Of a stretch of 64,000 nucleotides of DNA, positions 16,726 to 25,389 are shown in pieces. The position numbers and the translations under genes were made by a program. Every line of letters begins with the position of its first letter. Position 1 is the first letter of the stretch. Location: positions 1-64,000 of the forward strand of contig NZ_QEIJ01000005.1 of assembly GCF_003095395.1 (NCBI RefSeq), read 5' to 3'. Below the pieces are notes generated by a model, which saw only the letters and a program-made list of their open reading frames with translations, searched no databases and was not told where the DNA came from. The stretch comes from Microbacterium sp. Gd 4-13. Lineage in GTDB: Bacteria; Actinomycetota; Actinomycetes; Actinomycetales; Microbacteriaceae.

Positions 16726-17620
16726 GAGCCAGCTCCCTCCAGCGTGTCGCGCTGTCACCGTCGGTCGCGGTGACCGGGCCATAGACGTCGGGCCGGCGGT
16801 CGCGCAGATGGAACATCCCCCCGCGCATCGCTCGGAACGTGTCGTCGATGTCGATCTCGGCGACGGCGAGGCCCGCGCCGAGCAGCGTCGTGGCGATGAT
16901 GTTGCCGCCGGGGTCGACGACCTTCGCGTTGCCGACGTAGCGCAGCGACCCGAACGTGCCCGACTGGTTGGACGCCATCCAGAACACCTGGTTGTCCAGC
17001 GCCCGGGCGATGTCGAACTGGTTGAACCGGTAGGTCCAGCGGTCGTCCTGCAGGTTCTCCGCCGTCGCGGTGCGTGCGGCCGGCCAGGCCGACATGCTGA
17101 CGACGATCTCGGCGCCGTCGAGTGCCAGCATCCGCGCAGCCTCAGGGAACGCCTTGTCGTAGCAGATCTGCATCCCCACCCGACCCACCGGGGTGTCGAA
17201 CGCGGTGTACGTCGAGCCGGCCGAGTACGACATGTTCTCGCCCAGGGGCTGATGCACCTTGCGGTACGAACCGTAGATGCGCTCGCCGTCGAGGCAGACC
17301 GCGGCGTTGTACCGCGTCTGCCCGTCATCATCCAGCTCGCAGAACCCGATGGTGAGGATCGTGTCGCCGGCGAGCTCCTGCACCCGCCTGATCTCGGGTC
17401 CGTCCAACCGGATCGCAGGCGGGAGAGAGCGTCGGGTGTTCTGGATGGTATCGCCGTGGTTGCCGAGCGAGGAGAGGTAGCCACCGATGGCGGCTTCGGG
17501 GAACGCGACGAGGCGGGCTCCCTGAGCTCGCGCGTCTTCGAGCAGCTGCTCGATCAGCGCGTAGTTCTGAGCGAGGTCCCGCGTGAAGTTCGCCGAGACC
17601 GATGCGACGGTGACAGACAT
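16718..17620 (-). CDS. nitC: Nit6803/Nit1C-type nitrilase
   Basis: 300 residues; converts nitriles to carboxylate and ammonia. The superfamily triad is complete: Glu42 (AFPEAAIGGYL), Lys121 (SYRKVHQPLGE), Cys153 (MQICYDKAFPE). The close match to the cyanobacterial Nit6803 pattern and the gene neighbours identify it as nitC, the enzyme linked in other bacteria to growth on cyanide or nitriles as nitrogen source. ATG 17620 is seven bases after the stop of nitB, with TAAGG upstream. It is the probable core activity of the operon. Confidence 0.93.
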   Translation of the reverse strand: MSVTVASVSANFTRDLAQNYALIEQLLEDARAQGARLVAFPEAAIGGYLSSLGNHGDTIQNTRRSLPPAIRLDGPEIRRVQELAGDTILTIGFCELDDDGQTRYNAAVCLDGERIYGSYRKVHQPLGENMSYSAGSTYTAFDTPVGRVGMQICYDKAFPEAARMLALDGAEIVVSMSAWPAARTATAENLQDDRWTYRFNQFDIARALDNQVFWMASNQSGTFGSLRYVGNAKVVDPGGNIIATTLLGAGLAVAEIDIDDTFRAMRGGMFHLRDRRPDVYGPVTATDGDSATRWRELAHA

Positions 17621-17627
17621 CCGTGCC

Positions 17628-18155
17628 TTAGAGGTTGTAGGTGGAGTTGATGATCGCGCCCTTGCGGGCGTAGTAGATCAGCGCGTCCTGCACGTCCAGC
17701 GGGTGCGCGGGGACGACACCCTCGATGAGGTCTTCCTCGCGCATGCCGTGCAGCGCCATGCCGAAGCGGCAGCAGTAGACCGTGCCGCCCTCCTTGATGA
17801 AGGTCTCGAGCGAGCCGTTCATGTTCAACTCCCCCGGGAAGCCGGAGTCGCCCGTCGTCGGGAAGCCGCGATTCGCCGTGCAGGCGAGCGTGCCCGGGCC
17901 GTAGAAGTAGATCGCCGACTCGAAGCCCTTTCGAAGGGCCCGCGTGGCCTGCAGGATCGCGACGAAGCTGACCGAAGACTCGTGCGGGATGCCGTGGATC
18001 AAGGTGAAGTAGGTCTCGCCGTCCTCGGCCTGGAAGTCGGGGAAGATCTTGGTCGACCCGTAGATGTTGGTCCCCTTGGGGAGCGAGGGGTGGGGGATCT
18101 CGCCGAGGGACGTGGCGATGTTCTCGGCGATCTGGGCGTCGATGTCTTCAGGCAT
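17628..18155 (-). CDS. nitB: MSMEG_0572-family nitrogen starvation response protein
   Basis: 175 residues, matching the conserved nitB protein that normally precedes the nitrilase gene. Segments such as GTNIYGSTKIFPDFQAEDG, FTLIHGIPHESSVSFVAILQ, GFPTTGDSGFPGELN and GTVYCCRFGMALHGM are highly conserved-looking; the central part has the feel of a DsrE-like fold with a CC pair. No signal peptide. Start ATG 18155 has only a weak purine stretch (AAAGAG) upstream. The 106-bp gap before it contains a repeated ATCGAA word and may hold an internal promoter. Confidence 0.88.
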   Translation of the reverse strand: MPEDIDAQIAENIATSLGEIPHPSLPKGTNIYGSTKIFPDFQAEDGETYFTLIHGIPHESSVSFVAILQATRALRKGFESAIYFYGPGTLACTANRGFPTTGDSGFPGELNMNGSLETFIKEGGTVYCCRFGMALHGMREEDLIEGVVPAHPLDVQDALIYYARKGAIINSTYNL

Positions 18156-18261
18156 GGTTCATCTCTTTCGTGGGGTGGAGCACGGGATGGAGCTGAAGGG
18201 AGCGTGTATCCACACTCCCCATTCGATGTTTCGATGTGGTTTCATCCGGAATGAGGTCGTG

Positions 18262-19677
18262 TTACGAAGCGGCGGAACCGAGGCCGGTCGCTGCACCATC
18301 GCACGCCACGGTCTCGACGCCGTCGGGCCACCGCAGCCGCACGTCCGTCCCGGTGTCGAGCGTTCCGATGACGGCGGTCTCGGCGATGCGCGACGCCGTG
18401 CGAGAGCGTCCCGGACGGTCGGCCGTCAGCATCCCGAACCCGGGAAAACATGTCAGCCAGTCGCCGAACGCGACGTCATCGGGCGCGGGGATCGCGGAGA
18501 CGTCGAGCGTGAGGCCGGTACCCGATGCCTCGGCGAGCATCGCGGCGCTGCCGACGATGCCGCCCATGCTGACGTCCTTCGCCGCGGCGGGGCGGGCTCG
18601 ACGGACGATCGCGCCGAGCTCGCGCAGCTCGGCCCCGGTGCGTGCCGAAGTGGTGTCCCACTGCTTGCCCTCGAACCCTCGGCGCCAGCGCCCGCGGAGA
18701 TCGACGGTGAGACTGAGGTCGTCGCCCGCGCGTCCGCCGCCTCCCGGCACCGGCCGCTTGGTTCGTCCGAGTGCGGTCACCGAGAGCGACGACGCGACGC
18801 CGAGCTGGGTGTGTCCGCCGAGGATAGGAACGCCCCAGGCGTCCGCCCCGCTGCGCAGACCCCCGAGGATGCGACGGGCGAACGACGCGGTCGGTGCCGC
18901 GACCGCGTCGAGCAGCCCGACCGGCTTCGCACCCATCGCCGACAGATCGTTCATGTTGACCAGCACGGCGCACCATCCCGCCCACTCGGGGTCGCGCTCG
19001 ACCATCGCCGGCAGAATCGCGTCGCACGCGGCGACCACGTCTGTTCCGTGGAGGGGGACCCCATCGTCGCCGACGTAGCCGGAACCGCCGAGAGCACCCG
19101 GGTCATCGCCGCGCAGCGCGCCGATGAGCTCGCCGAGCGGGCCCTTGGTCGCCTGCAGGAGTCGCTGGATGCGGTCGATGGGCCAGCGCATGCGCACGTG
19201 GGCGGATCCGCCGATCGATGCGCGCCCCCAGGTCTGCCATCCGAGGTGACGGAACAGCGGTTCGTTGCGCTCCTGCACGGTCGCCTCGAATCGGAGCACC
19301 CCCTGGGAGAGTGCGGTGGCGCAGGCCTCTCGTACGAGCGCGGAGCCGATGCCGCCCGCTCCGCGGGCGTCACGCCGCACCACGAGACGGCTGCCCGTCC
19401 ACCACCCGATGTCGCGTCCTTCGACCGCCGGAGCGATTCGCACGCCCCCCAGAACGACTCCCTCCCGGTCGATGCAGACGAGCACGATGGTGCGCGGGTC
19501 GTCGTCGATCCGGTCCGCGTCATCGGCGTCGAAGATGCCCTGCTCGGCGACGAAGACCTCGCGCCGGATCGCACGGTAGTCGTCGATCTGGCCGCTCGTC
19601 GCCCGCGCAATGCGCCAGGCGGTCCGGTCACGAGCCGCCTCGGGGGCGAGGCCGGTGATGAGCGGGACGTCGAGCAT
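18262..19677 (-). CDS. nitEF: GNAT acetyltransferase-AIR synthase fusion (MSMEG_0567 / sll0787 families)
   Basis: 471 residues in two parts. Residues about 18-170 are a GNAT N-acetyltransferase (AIRREVFVAEQGIF, GSRLVVRRDARGAGGIGSALVREA, ERNEPLFRHLGW). Residues about 175-471 resemble AIR-synthase (PurM)-type ATP-binding enzymes (HGTDVVAACDAILPAM, VNMNDLSAMGAKPVGLLDAV, ILGGHTQLGV, AAAKDVSMGGIVGSAAML). In many Nit1C clusters these are separate genes, nitE and nitF; here they are fused. ATG 19677 is one base after the stop of the radical SAM gene. Substrates unknown. Confidence 0.9.
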   Translation of the reverse strand: MLDVPLITGLAPEAARDRTAWRIARATSGQIDDYRAIRREVFVAEQGIFDADDADRIDDDPRTIVLVCIDREGVVLGGVRIAPAVEGRDIGWWTGSRLVVRRDARGAGGIGSALVREACATALSQGVLRFEATVQERNEPLFRHLGWQTWGRASIGGSAHVRMRWPIDRIQRLLQATKGPLGELIGALRGDDPGALGGSGYVGDDGVPLHGTDVVAACDAILPAMVERDPEWAGWCAVLVNMNDLSAMGAKPVGLLDAVAAPTASFARRILGGLRSGADAWGVPILGGHTQLGVASSLSVTALGRTKRPVPGGGGRAGDDLSLTVDLRGRWRRGFEGKQWDTTSARTGAELRELGAIVRRARPAAAKDVSMGGIVGSAAMLAEASGTGLTLDVSAIPAPDDVAFGDWLTCFPGFGMLTADRPGRSRTASRIAETAVIGTLDTGTDVRLRWPDGVETVACDGAATGLGSAAS

Positions 19678-19678
19678 G

Positions 19679-20773
19679 TCAGGCGCCCGCCGTCTTCAGC
19701 GCGCTGCAGGCGCCGCACGCCACGCAGCCCGCCCGCTGGTCCTCGCCGCGCATCCCCGCCGCGGTGAGCAGGTCCGCGACGCGCGTCGTCACCGAGTCGA
19801 GCACGGATCGGTGCGGGGCCGGCACCTTGTCGACGTCGGTGGCGAGGGTGCCTTTGAGGGGACGGAAGGGCACGACGAAGGGGTACACCCCCATCTCGAT
19901 GAGCTCGCGCGCGCCGTCGACGAGTTCGTCGGGGTCCTCCCCCATGCCGACGAGGAGATAGGTGGAGACCTGGTTGAAGCCGAACACGCGCACCGCCTCG
20001 CGCCACGCCGCCCGATACTCGTCCATGCTCACGCGCGACTTGCCCGGCATCCACTTCCGGCGTACGTCGTCGTCCATCGATTCGACGTGGATGCCGATCG
20101 AGCGGGCTCCCGCGTCGTACAGGTCGGTGATCGCCCGCAGATCGGCGGGCGGCTCGCACTGCACCTGGATCTCGAGCCCCGGAACCGCCTTCTTGACCGC
20201 GCGCACGCATCGCGCGAGGTGCTTGGCGCCGCGGTCCCAGCCGTTGGAGGTACCCGTGGTCATGACCATGCTCGTGATGCCGTCCAGCCGCACAGCCGCC
20301 TCGGCGACCTCGGCGAGCATCGCGGGGGTCTTCACCGCGATCGTGAGTCCGGCATCGAGCGATGCTTCGATCGCACAGAACCGGCACCGTTCGCTCTCGT
20401 CATAACGTACGCAGGTCTGCACGACGGTCGTCGCCAGCACGTTGCGCCCGTGGAGCTTGGCGATCTTCTCGTAGTTGACCCCGTCGGCCGTCTCGAGATC
20501 GTAGAACTTCGGCCTCACCACGGGCTGCACATCGAAGCCGAGGTCGGCGCCCTCGAAGGTGAGCCTGCCACTGGAGCTCACGACATAGGGGCTCGAAGGA
20601 TTGAGCGGGATCGCAGCGCCCTCGCCGTTTATGATGAAGTGGCCGTCGTCACTGGGCCCCGCACCCCCGGATCGCCGGACCGGCGCGTCACTGCGTACGC
20701 CGAGCAGCGCGATGTTCACGCGTGTCGAGACGTGGGCGGCGGTGTCGGTCGGAGCAGCCGATGCGGGAGTCAT
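19679..20773 (-). CDS. nitD: MSMEG_0568-family radical SAM protein
   Basis: 364 residues, first gene of the Nit1C operon. The putative iron-sulfur motif is atypical: Cys121-x8-Cys130-x2-Cys133 (TCVRYDESERCRFC) rather than Cx3Cx2C, as is usual for this family. Later elements VMTTGTSNGWDRGAKHL, QCEPPADLRAI, GIHVESMDDDVRRKWMPG and STYLLVGMGEDPDELV fit a radical SAM barrel. A C-terminal Cys350-x2-Cys353-x2-Cys356 (CVACGACS) could hold a second cluster. ATG 20773 follows CTGGAG. The 240 bp upstream, up to the divergent gene at 21017, must contain the operon promoter. Confidence 0.9.
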   Translation of the reverse strand: MTPASAAPTDTAAHVSTRVNIALLGVRSDAPVRRSGGAGPSDDGHFIINGEGAAIPLNPSSPYVVSSSGRLTFEGADLGFDVQPVVRPKFYDLETADGVNYEKIAKLHGRNVLATTVVQTCVRYDESERCRFCAIEASLDAGLTIAVKTPAMLAEVAEAAVRLDGITSMVMTTGTSNGWDRGAKHLARCVRAVKKAVPGLEIQVQCEPPADLRAITDLYDAGARSIGIHVESMDDDVRRKWMPGKSRVSMDEYRAAWREAVRVFGFNQVSTYLLVGMGEDPDELVDGARELIEMGVYPFVVPFRPLKGTLATDVDKVPAPHRSVLDSVTTRVADLLTAAGMRGEDQRAGCVACGACSALKTAGA

Positions 20774-21016
20774 GACTCCAGTAGACGGACATCCTGTTTC
20801 GGTGTGGCTACGAACGGATAGCGACCGTGTTTCCGCCCGAGAAGTTTGCGTTTCGTCGAGGCGAGCCGTCGCGCCTGTGGAGGACTCGTCGCGCTCCCGC
20901 CGAGATGCGGGCAATCGGTCGGCGCGCGGGCCGATCCCCCGCCTCCCAACGAGGCCCGCGCCTTCCTCCCCCGCGCGACGGATGTGGGCCCCGGTGCCGC
21001 TGGCTAGCGTGAAGGC

Positions 21017-21247
21017 ATGAGCGATTCCTCGAACAGCAACCGGGCGTACCTCGCCGTCGGAATCTCGTTCCTCGCGGTCGCGGCGACGATGTGGCTCGCG
21101 ATGGACAGCTGGGCCATCGCGCTGCCGTTCGCGGCCTCGGCGATCACGTTCATCATCTTGGGCACCCGCCCCGCAGCCCCGCCCGAGACGGACGAGAAGG
21201 ATGCGGGGCTCGACGGCGGCCCCGGAACGAAGAAATCCCCCGAGTGA
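21017..21247 (+). CDS. Small two-helix membrane protein
   Basis: 76 residues: a short polar N-terminus, two hydrophobic segments (AYLAVGISFLAVAATMWLAM and AIALPFAASAITFIILG) and a polar acidic/basic tail. ATG 21017 has GAAGG six bases upstream. It is divergent from the Nit1C operon and ends just before a tRNA gene. Size and layout are typical of uncharacterised actinobacterial membrane proteins; function unknown. Confidence 0.7.
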   Translation: MSDSSNSNRAYLAVGISFLAVAATMWLAMDSWAIALPFAASAITFIILGTRPAAPPETDEKDAGLDGGPGTKKSPE

Positions 21248-21260
21248 TCGGGGGATTCTC

Positions 21261-21352
21261 TGGCGGAGACGGAGGGATTTGAACCCTCGGTCCCCGTGAG
21301 GGGACTCCACCTTAGCAGGGTGGTGCACTAGGCCGAACTATGCGACGTCTCC
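21261..21352 (-). tRNA. tRNA-Ser (GCT)
   Basis: On the minus strand the 92-base sequence begins GGAGACGTCGCATAG and ends CCGTCTCCGCCA. Acceptor GGAGACG pairs with CGTCTCC, discriminator G, CCA encoded. The anticodon loop CTGCTAA gives anticodon GCT (serine AGC/AGT codons). The long variable arm (GTCCCCTCACGGGGACC region) and the GGTTCAAATCC T-loop are those of a class II serine tRNA. Confidence 0.95.
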
Positions 21353-21459
21353 AGGCTTCCGTCGCCGAAACGGCGGACGCACCCACCCATAGTAACGGGT
21401 GCCGCAGGTCTCACCGAACCCGCGCCGCCCGCCGCATCCGGGCGTCTCTCCGGCGCGGG

Positions 21460-22767
21460 TCAGCCGATCCCGGTCAGGTTGCCGTTCGAGCACGTCTCCT
21501 GCGCCGCCGTCACACCGGCGATCGAGTCGGGAAGAGCGACGGCCGACTCGGTCGGCGCCGGAACCCCGGTGGCGCTCTCGGTCGGAGCGGGCGCCTCGGG
21601 CGCGGCATCCGTCGGTTCTGCCGTGGGCTCTGCTGTCGGAGCCCCCGTCGGGTCGACCACGACGACGCCGTCGCCCTGGCTGGCCTCGCCGGTCAGCTCG
21701 AGCGGCTGGTTGGTGGCGAGGGCGTCCCAGAGCGCCGTCGCGGCCGACCTGTTCGGGATCACGCGGTTCGCGTCGACGGGGTCGGCCACGGTCGGGTACT
21801 GGATGAACGTGATCTCGTCGAACGGCACGTCCTTCACCGCGAGGGCGATCTGCGCGAGCGTCAGCGGGTTCGTGAGCGACGTCGACGGGTCGATGCTGTT
21901 GAGCGCCGTCGACGCGAGCTTGTAGAGCGTGCCCGGGTTCGACAGCACATCCTCGCTCACGAGCTTCTTCACCAGGCGCGACATGTACTGCTGCTGGTTC
22001 GAGATGCGACCCAGGTCTCCGCCGTCGCCGACGCCGTGGCGGGTGCGCAGGAACTGCAGCGCTTCGACGCCCTGGATCGTGTGCACGCCCGGGGTGAGAT
22101 CGAGACCGGTGTACCGGTCGCGGATGCCGCCGGAGACGCAGACGTCGACGCCGCCGATCGCGTTGGTGATCTCGATGACCCCGCCCCACGTCACGGTGGC
22201 GGCGAAGGGGATGTCCTGCCCGCTCAGCTCGGAGATCGTCTTCACGGTGCACGAGAGGCCGCCGTAGGAGAAGGTCGTGTTGATCTGCTGCTTGGTCATC
22301 GCCGGCGACGTCGTGCCGTCGGCGTCGGTGCACGACGGGATGGGCACCATGAGGTCGCGCGGGAAGGAGATGACCGTCACCCGACGCGGCTCATCGGAGA
22401 TGTGCACGAGCATGTTCACGTCGTTGAGCTCGCTGGCCGAGTCGGGCCCGGTGCAGCGATCGCCGAAGATGTCGGCGTACTCGGGCTCGCACTTGTCGGT
22501 GCCGGCGATGAAGAGATTCACGCCCCCCTCGATCGCGCCGATGTCGGGCGGAACATCCGACTGCCCCTCGAGCTCGATCGCGTCGGCGGTGTAGCTCTGC
22601 GTCAGGTCGTACAGCACGTAGCCGCCGACCCCGAGGCCCGCGACGAGCACCACCGCCACCGCGACGGCCACCACCTTCATCAGCTGCGCGAACGGATGCG
22701 GCGAGGTGAGGCGTCCGTGACGCGCCACCGTGCGGCGGCCGCGCTTGGCGGGCTTGATCGTACTCAC
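21460..22767 (-). CDS. LCP family (LytR-CpsA-Psr) cell-wall glycopolymer ligase
   Basis: 435 residues. Basic cytoplasmic N-terminus, one membrane helix (about 30-52: VVAVAVAVVLVAGLGVGGYVLY), then the extracellular LCP domain (about 85-320) that transfers lipid-linked polymers to peptidoglycan: DVNMLVHISDEPRRVTVISFPRDLMVPIP, VKTISELSG, ALQFLRTRHGVGDGGDLGRISNQQQYMSRL. The C-terminal 80 residues are Ala/Pro/Thr-rich, a wall-spanning type linker. GTG start at 22767 has GAGAGG seven bases upstream; the open frame continuing to 23760 has no support because it crosses a tRNA gene. It lies between two tRNA-Ser genes. Confidence 0.9.
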   Translation of the reverse strand: MSTIKPAKRGRRTVARHGRLTSPHPFAQLMKVVAVAVAVVLVAGLGVGGYVLYDLTQSYTADAIELEGQSDVPPDIGAIEGGVNLFIAGTDKCEPEYADIFGDRCTGPDSASELNDVNMLVHISDEPRRVTVISFPRDLMVPIPSCTDADGTTSPAMTKQQINTTFSYGGLSCTVKTISELSGQDIPFAATVTWGGVIEITNAIGGVDVCVSGGIRDRYTGLDLTPGVHTIQGVEALQFLRTRHGVGDGGDLGRISNQQQYMSRLVKKLVSEDVLSNPGTLYKLASTALNSIDPSTSLTNPLTLAQIALAVKDVPFDEITFIQYPTVADPVDANRVIPNRSAATALWDALATNQPLELTGEASQGDGVVVVDPTGAPTAEPTAEPTDAAPEAPAPTESATGVPAPTESAVALPDSIAGVTAAQETCSNGNLTGIG

Positions 22768-22834
22768 TCGGGTCCTCTCGGGGCGGATCGTTCTCGCCGA
22801 CCCCCAGGTCCGGCGGAGTGTGCAGATGCTCTTG

Positions 22835-22919
22835 CGGAGGGTGTGGGATTCGAACCCACGGGACATCTCTGCCCACTGGTTTTCAAGACCAGGTCCATCG
22901 GCCGCTCGGACAACCCTCC
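22835..22919 (-). tRNA. tRNA-Ser (TGA)
   Basis: Minus strand, 85 bases, from GGAGGGTTGTCCGAGCGG to ACCCTCCG. Acceptor GGAGGGT pairs with ACCCTCC, discriminator G; CCA is not encoded. The anticodon loop is CTTGAAA, anticodon TGA (serine TCA/TCG codons). It has a long variable arm as expected for tRNA-Ser. Confidence 0.95.
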
Positions 22920-23153
22920 CGACAGCGTGCTTCGCAGCACCGTCGAACGGCGTCGAGTCTATCGAGTACCTGGCCGCCATTCTGACGCGCCGGTCTGGAC
23001 AAGCCCTGATAGACGCGCCAAACGGATGCGGCGCGCCGCGCCATCGGCCCCCGGCCGATTTGGGGCGCCCTTCTCCCGTTGGGGCGCGGAATTCCACGCC
23101 CCAGTCAGAAGATTGCGCCCCGAACGCACGGAGACGGATGCGGCGCGGGTGCC

Positions 23154-24041
23154 CTACAGCGCGCGGAGGATCGCGGCGACGCCGCCCTCGTCGACCGAGA
23201 GGCCGATCTCGCTGGCCGCCGCGTGCACCTCGGTGGGCCCCTGGCGCATGGCGATGGCGCGGCCGCCGTGCTGGACGGCCCACTCGAACATCCCGATGTC
23301 GTTGCGCCCGTCGCCCATGACGAGAACGCGCTCGGGGGCGATGCCCAGCCAGCCCCGCACGAGCTCCAGCGCCGTGGACTTGTCGACGCCCATCGGGGCG
23401 ATGTCGAGCCACGCGGTCCACCCGATGGCGTACGACACCTGGTTCAGGCCGATACGCGCGACGAGGTCGACGAAGTCTTCGTCGCTCTTGCCGGGCGAGA
23501 CGACGACCACGCGGCAGACGGGCTGGTGGCTGAGCTGTTCGAACGTGACGTGCCCCGCGCCGCGCAGGTTCCAGTCCTCGAGGTACTCGGTGTACAGGCG
23601 GGTGCCGTCGGGCAGCTCGACCATGTAGCGCGCGTCGGAGAGGTGCTCGCCCAGCAGCGTCAGCACCTCCGACGCATCGAACGTCTCGGTGTGGGCGCGC
23701 TCGTATCCGTCGGCGCCACCGCCGCCGACGCGCTTCATCACGATCGCACCGTTGGAGCACACCGCGTACTCGGGCCAGATGCCCAGGCGCTCCATGATCG
23801 TATGCGTGCTGTCCCAGCTGCGGCCGGTCGCGAGCATCACCTCGTGACCGCGCGACCGCGCGAGCTCAACGGCTTCGACGACCCCGGGAGAGAGCGTCTC
23901 GTCTTCGAGGATGACGGTTCCGTCGACGTCGAGGGCGATCAGCATCCGCTCGGCGAGACCGTCTTCGGCGAGATCCTCCACCAGCTCGGCGGCGTCCTCC
24001 TGCTCGACGATGTCGACGCTGCCCGTGTCGGGGATCGTCAT
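23154..24041 (-). CDS. HAD-superfamily (Cof/type IIB) phosphatase
   Basis: 295 residues. Haloacid-dehalogenase motifs: nucleophile region [18 protein letters not shown] (D-x-D), motif II LATGRSW, motif III Lys in GVDKSTAL, motif [14 protein letters not shown]. The large central cap (about 120-215) marks the Cof-like sugar-phosphate phosphatase class. ATG 24041 overlaps the serS stop (ATGA), so it is made together with seryl-tRNA synthetase. Substrate unknown. Confidence 0.9.
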   Translation of the reverse strand: MTIPDTGSVDIVEQEDAAELVEDLAEDGLAERMLIALDVDGTVILEDETLSPGVVEAVELARSRGHEVMLATGRSWDSTHTIMERLGIWPEYAVCSNGAIVMKRVGGGGADGYERAHTETFDASEVLTLLGEHLSDARYMVELPDGTRLYTEYLEDWNLRGAGHVTFEQLSHQPVCRVVVVSPGKSDEDFVDLVARIGLNQVSYAIGWTAWLDIAPMGVDKSTALELVRGWLGIAPERVLVMGDGRNDIGMFEWAVQHGGRAIAMRQGPTEVHAAASEIGLSVDEGGVAAILRAL

Positions 24042-25303
24042 TCGACGGGCTCCATGACCTCGAGGCCTCCGAGGTAGGGCCGCAGCACCTCGGGCACCGT
24101 CACCGAGCCGTCGGCGCGCTGGTGCGTCTCGAGCAGGGCGACGATCCAGCGGGTGGTCGCGAGCGTGCCATTGAGGGTCGCGACCGGCGAGGTCTTGCCG
24201 CCCTCGGGACGGAAGCGGATGTCGAGGCGCCGCGCCTGGTAGGTCGTGCAGTTGGAGGTCGAGGTGAGCTCGCGGTACGCGCCCTGGGTCGGCACCCACG
24301 CCTCGATGTCGTACTTGCGCGCGGCGCTCGATCCGAGGTCGCCGGCGGCCACGTCGATCACCCGGTACGACAGACCGAGGTCCTGCAGCATCCCCTCCTG
24401 CATCGCCACGAGACGCAGGTGCTCGGCCTCGGCTTCTTCGGGGGTCGTGTAGACGAACATCTCGAGCTTGTTGAACTGGTGCACGCGGATGATGCCGCGC
24501 GTGTCCTTGCCGTACGACCCGGCCTCGCGGCGGTAGCAGGTCGACCAGCCGGCGTAGCGTTTGGCGCCCCGCTCGAAGTCGAGGATCTCGTCCATGTGGT
24601 ACCCGGCGAGGGGCACCTCGCTCGTGCCCACGAGGTAGAGGTCATCGTCTTCGAGGTGGTAGACCTCGTCGCCGTGCTGGCCGAGGAAGCCGGTGCCGCG
24701 CATGACCTCGGGGCGCACGAGGGTCGGCGGGATGATCGGAGTGAACCCGGAGGCGAGCGCCCGGTCGAGGGCGAGCGTCATGAGGGCGAGCTCGAGGCGC
24801 GCCCCGATGCCGGTGAGGAAGTAGAAGCGACTGCCCGAGACCTTCGTGCCGCGTTCCATGTCGATCGCGCCGAGCTTCTCGCCGAGGGCGAGGTGGTCGA
24901 GCGGCACGAAGTCGTAGGCGGGCACGTCGCCGTGCGTGCGGAGGGTGACGAAGTTGTCCTCGCCACCGGCGGGCACGCCGTCGATGACGATGTTCTCGAT
25001 CTTCGACAGCGCGAGATCGGCGGATGCTTCGGCCTCGGTCACCGCGTGCTGAGCGGCTTTCACGCGCTCGCTCAGCTGCTTCGCCTCGGCCACGAGGGCG
25101 GCCTTCTCCTCTTTGGGTGCCTGGGCGACGCGCTTGCCGTGGGCGTTCTGCGAGGCCCTTAGCTCCTCGAAGGCCGTGATCGCGGCGCGGCGACCCCGAT
25201 CGGCCGCCAGGGCATCGTCGACGGTCTCCGGAGACTCGCCCCGGGCCACCTGGGAGCGCTTGACGAGCTCGGGATCTTCACGCAGCAGGGTCACGTCGAT
25301 CAC
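24038..25303 (-). CDS. serS: Seryl-tRNA synthetase
   Basis: 421 residues, normal length. N-terminal coiled-coil arm (about 1-105) binds tRNA-Ser; class II catalytic core follows with motif 1 region [35 protein letters not shown] for serine, motif 2 [28 protein letters not shown] and motif 3 near [20 protein letters not shown] start at 25303. Two tRNA-Ser genes lie 1-4 kb away on the same strand. First gene of a pair with the HAD phosphatase. Confidence 0.97.
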   Translation of the reverse strand: MIDVTLLREDPELVKRSQVARGESPETVDDALAADRGRRAAITAFEELRASQNAHGKRVAQAPKEEKAALVAEAKQLSERVKAAQHAVTEAEASADLALSKIENIVIDGVPAGGEDNFVTLRTHGDVPAYDFVPLDHLALGEKLGAIDMERGTKVSGSRFYFLTGIGARLELALMTLALDRALASGFTPIIPPTLVRPEVMRGTGFLGQHGDEVYHLEDDDLYLVGTSEVPLAGYHMDEILDFERGAKRYAGWSTCYRREAGSYGKDTRGIIRVHQFNKLEMFVYTTPEEAEAEHLRLVAMQEGMLQDLGLSYRVIDVAAGDLGSSAARKYDIEAWVPTQGAYRELTSTSNCTTYQARRLDIRFRPEGGKTSPVATLNGTLATTRWIVALLETHQRADGSVTVPEVLRPYLGGLEVMEPVE

Positions 25304-25389
25304 GCGATCAGTCTAGAGTCCGCGAGCGCCGACCTCACCCGCGGCCGACCCCGTCCGCGCCGAGAGCCCCCGCCCCTAGGGTGGGAGCC

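Noticed and set aside
22768-23760. Long N-terminal extension of the LCP protein
   Set aside because: It would have to read through the tRNA-Ser(TGA) gene and has no family similarity; GTG 22767 has a good site.
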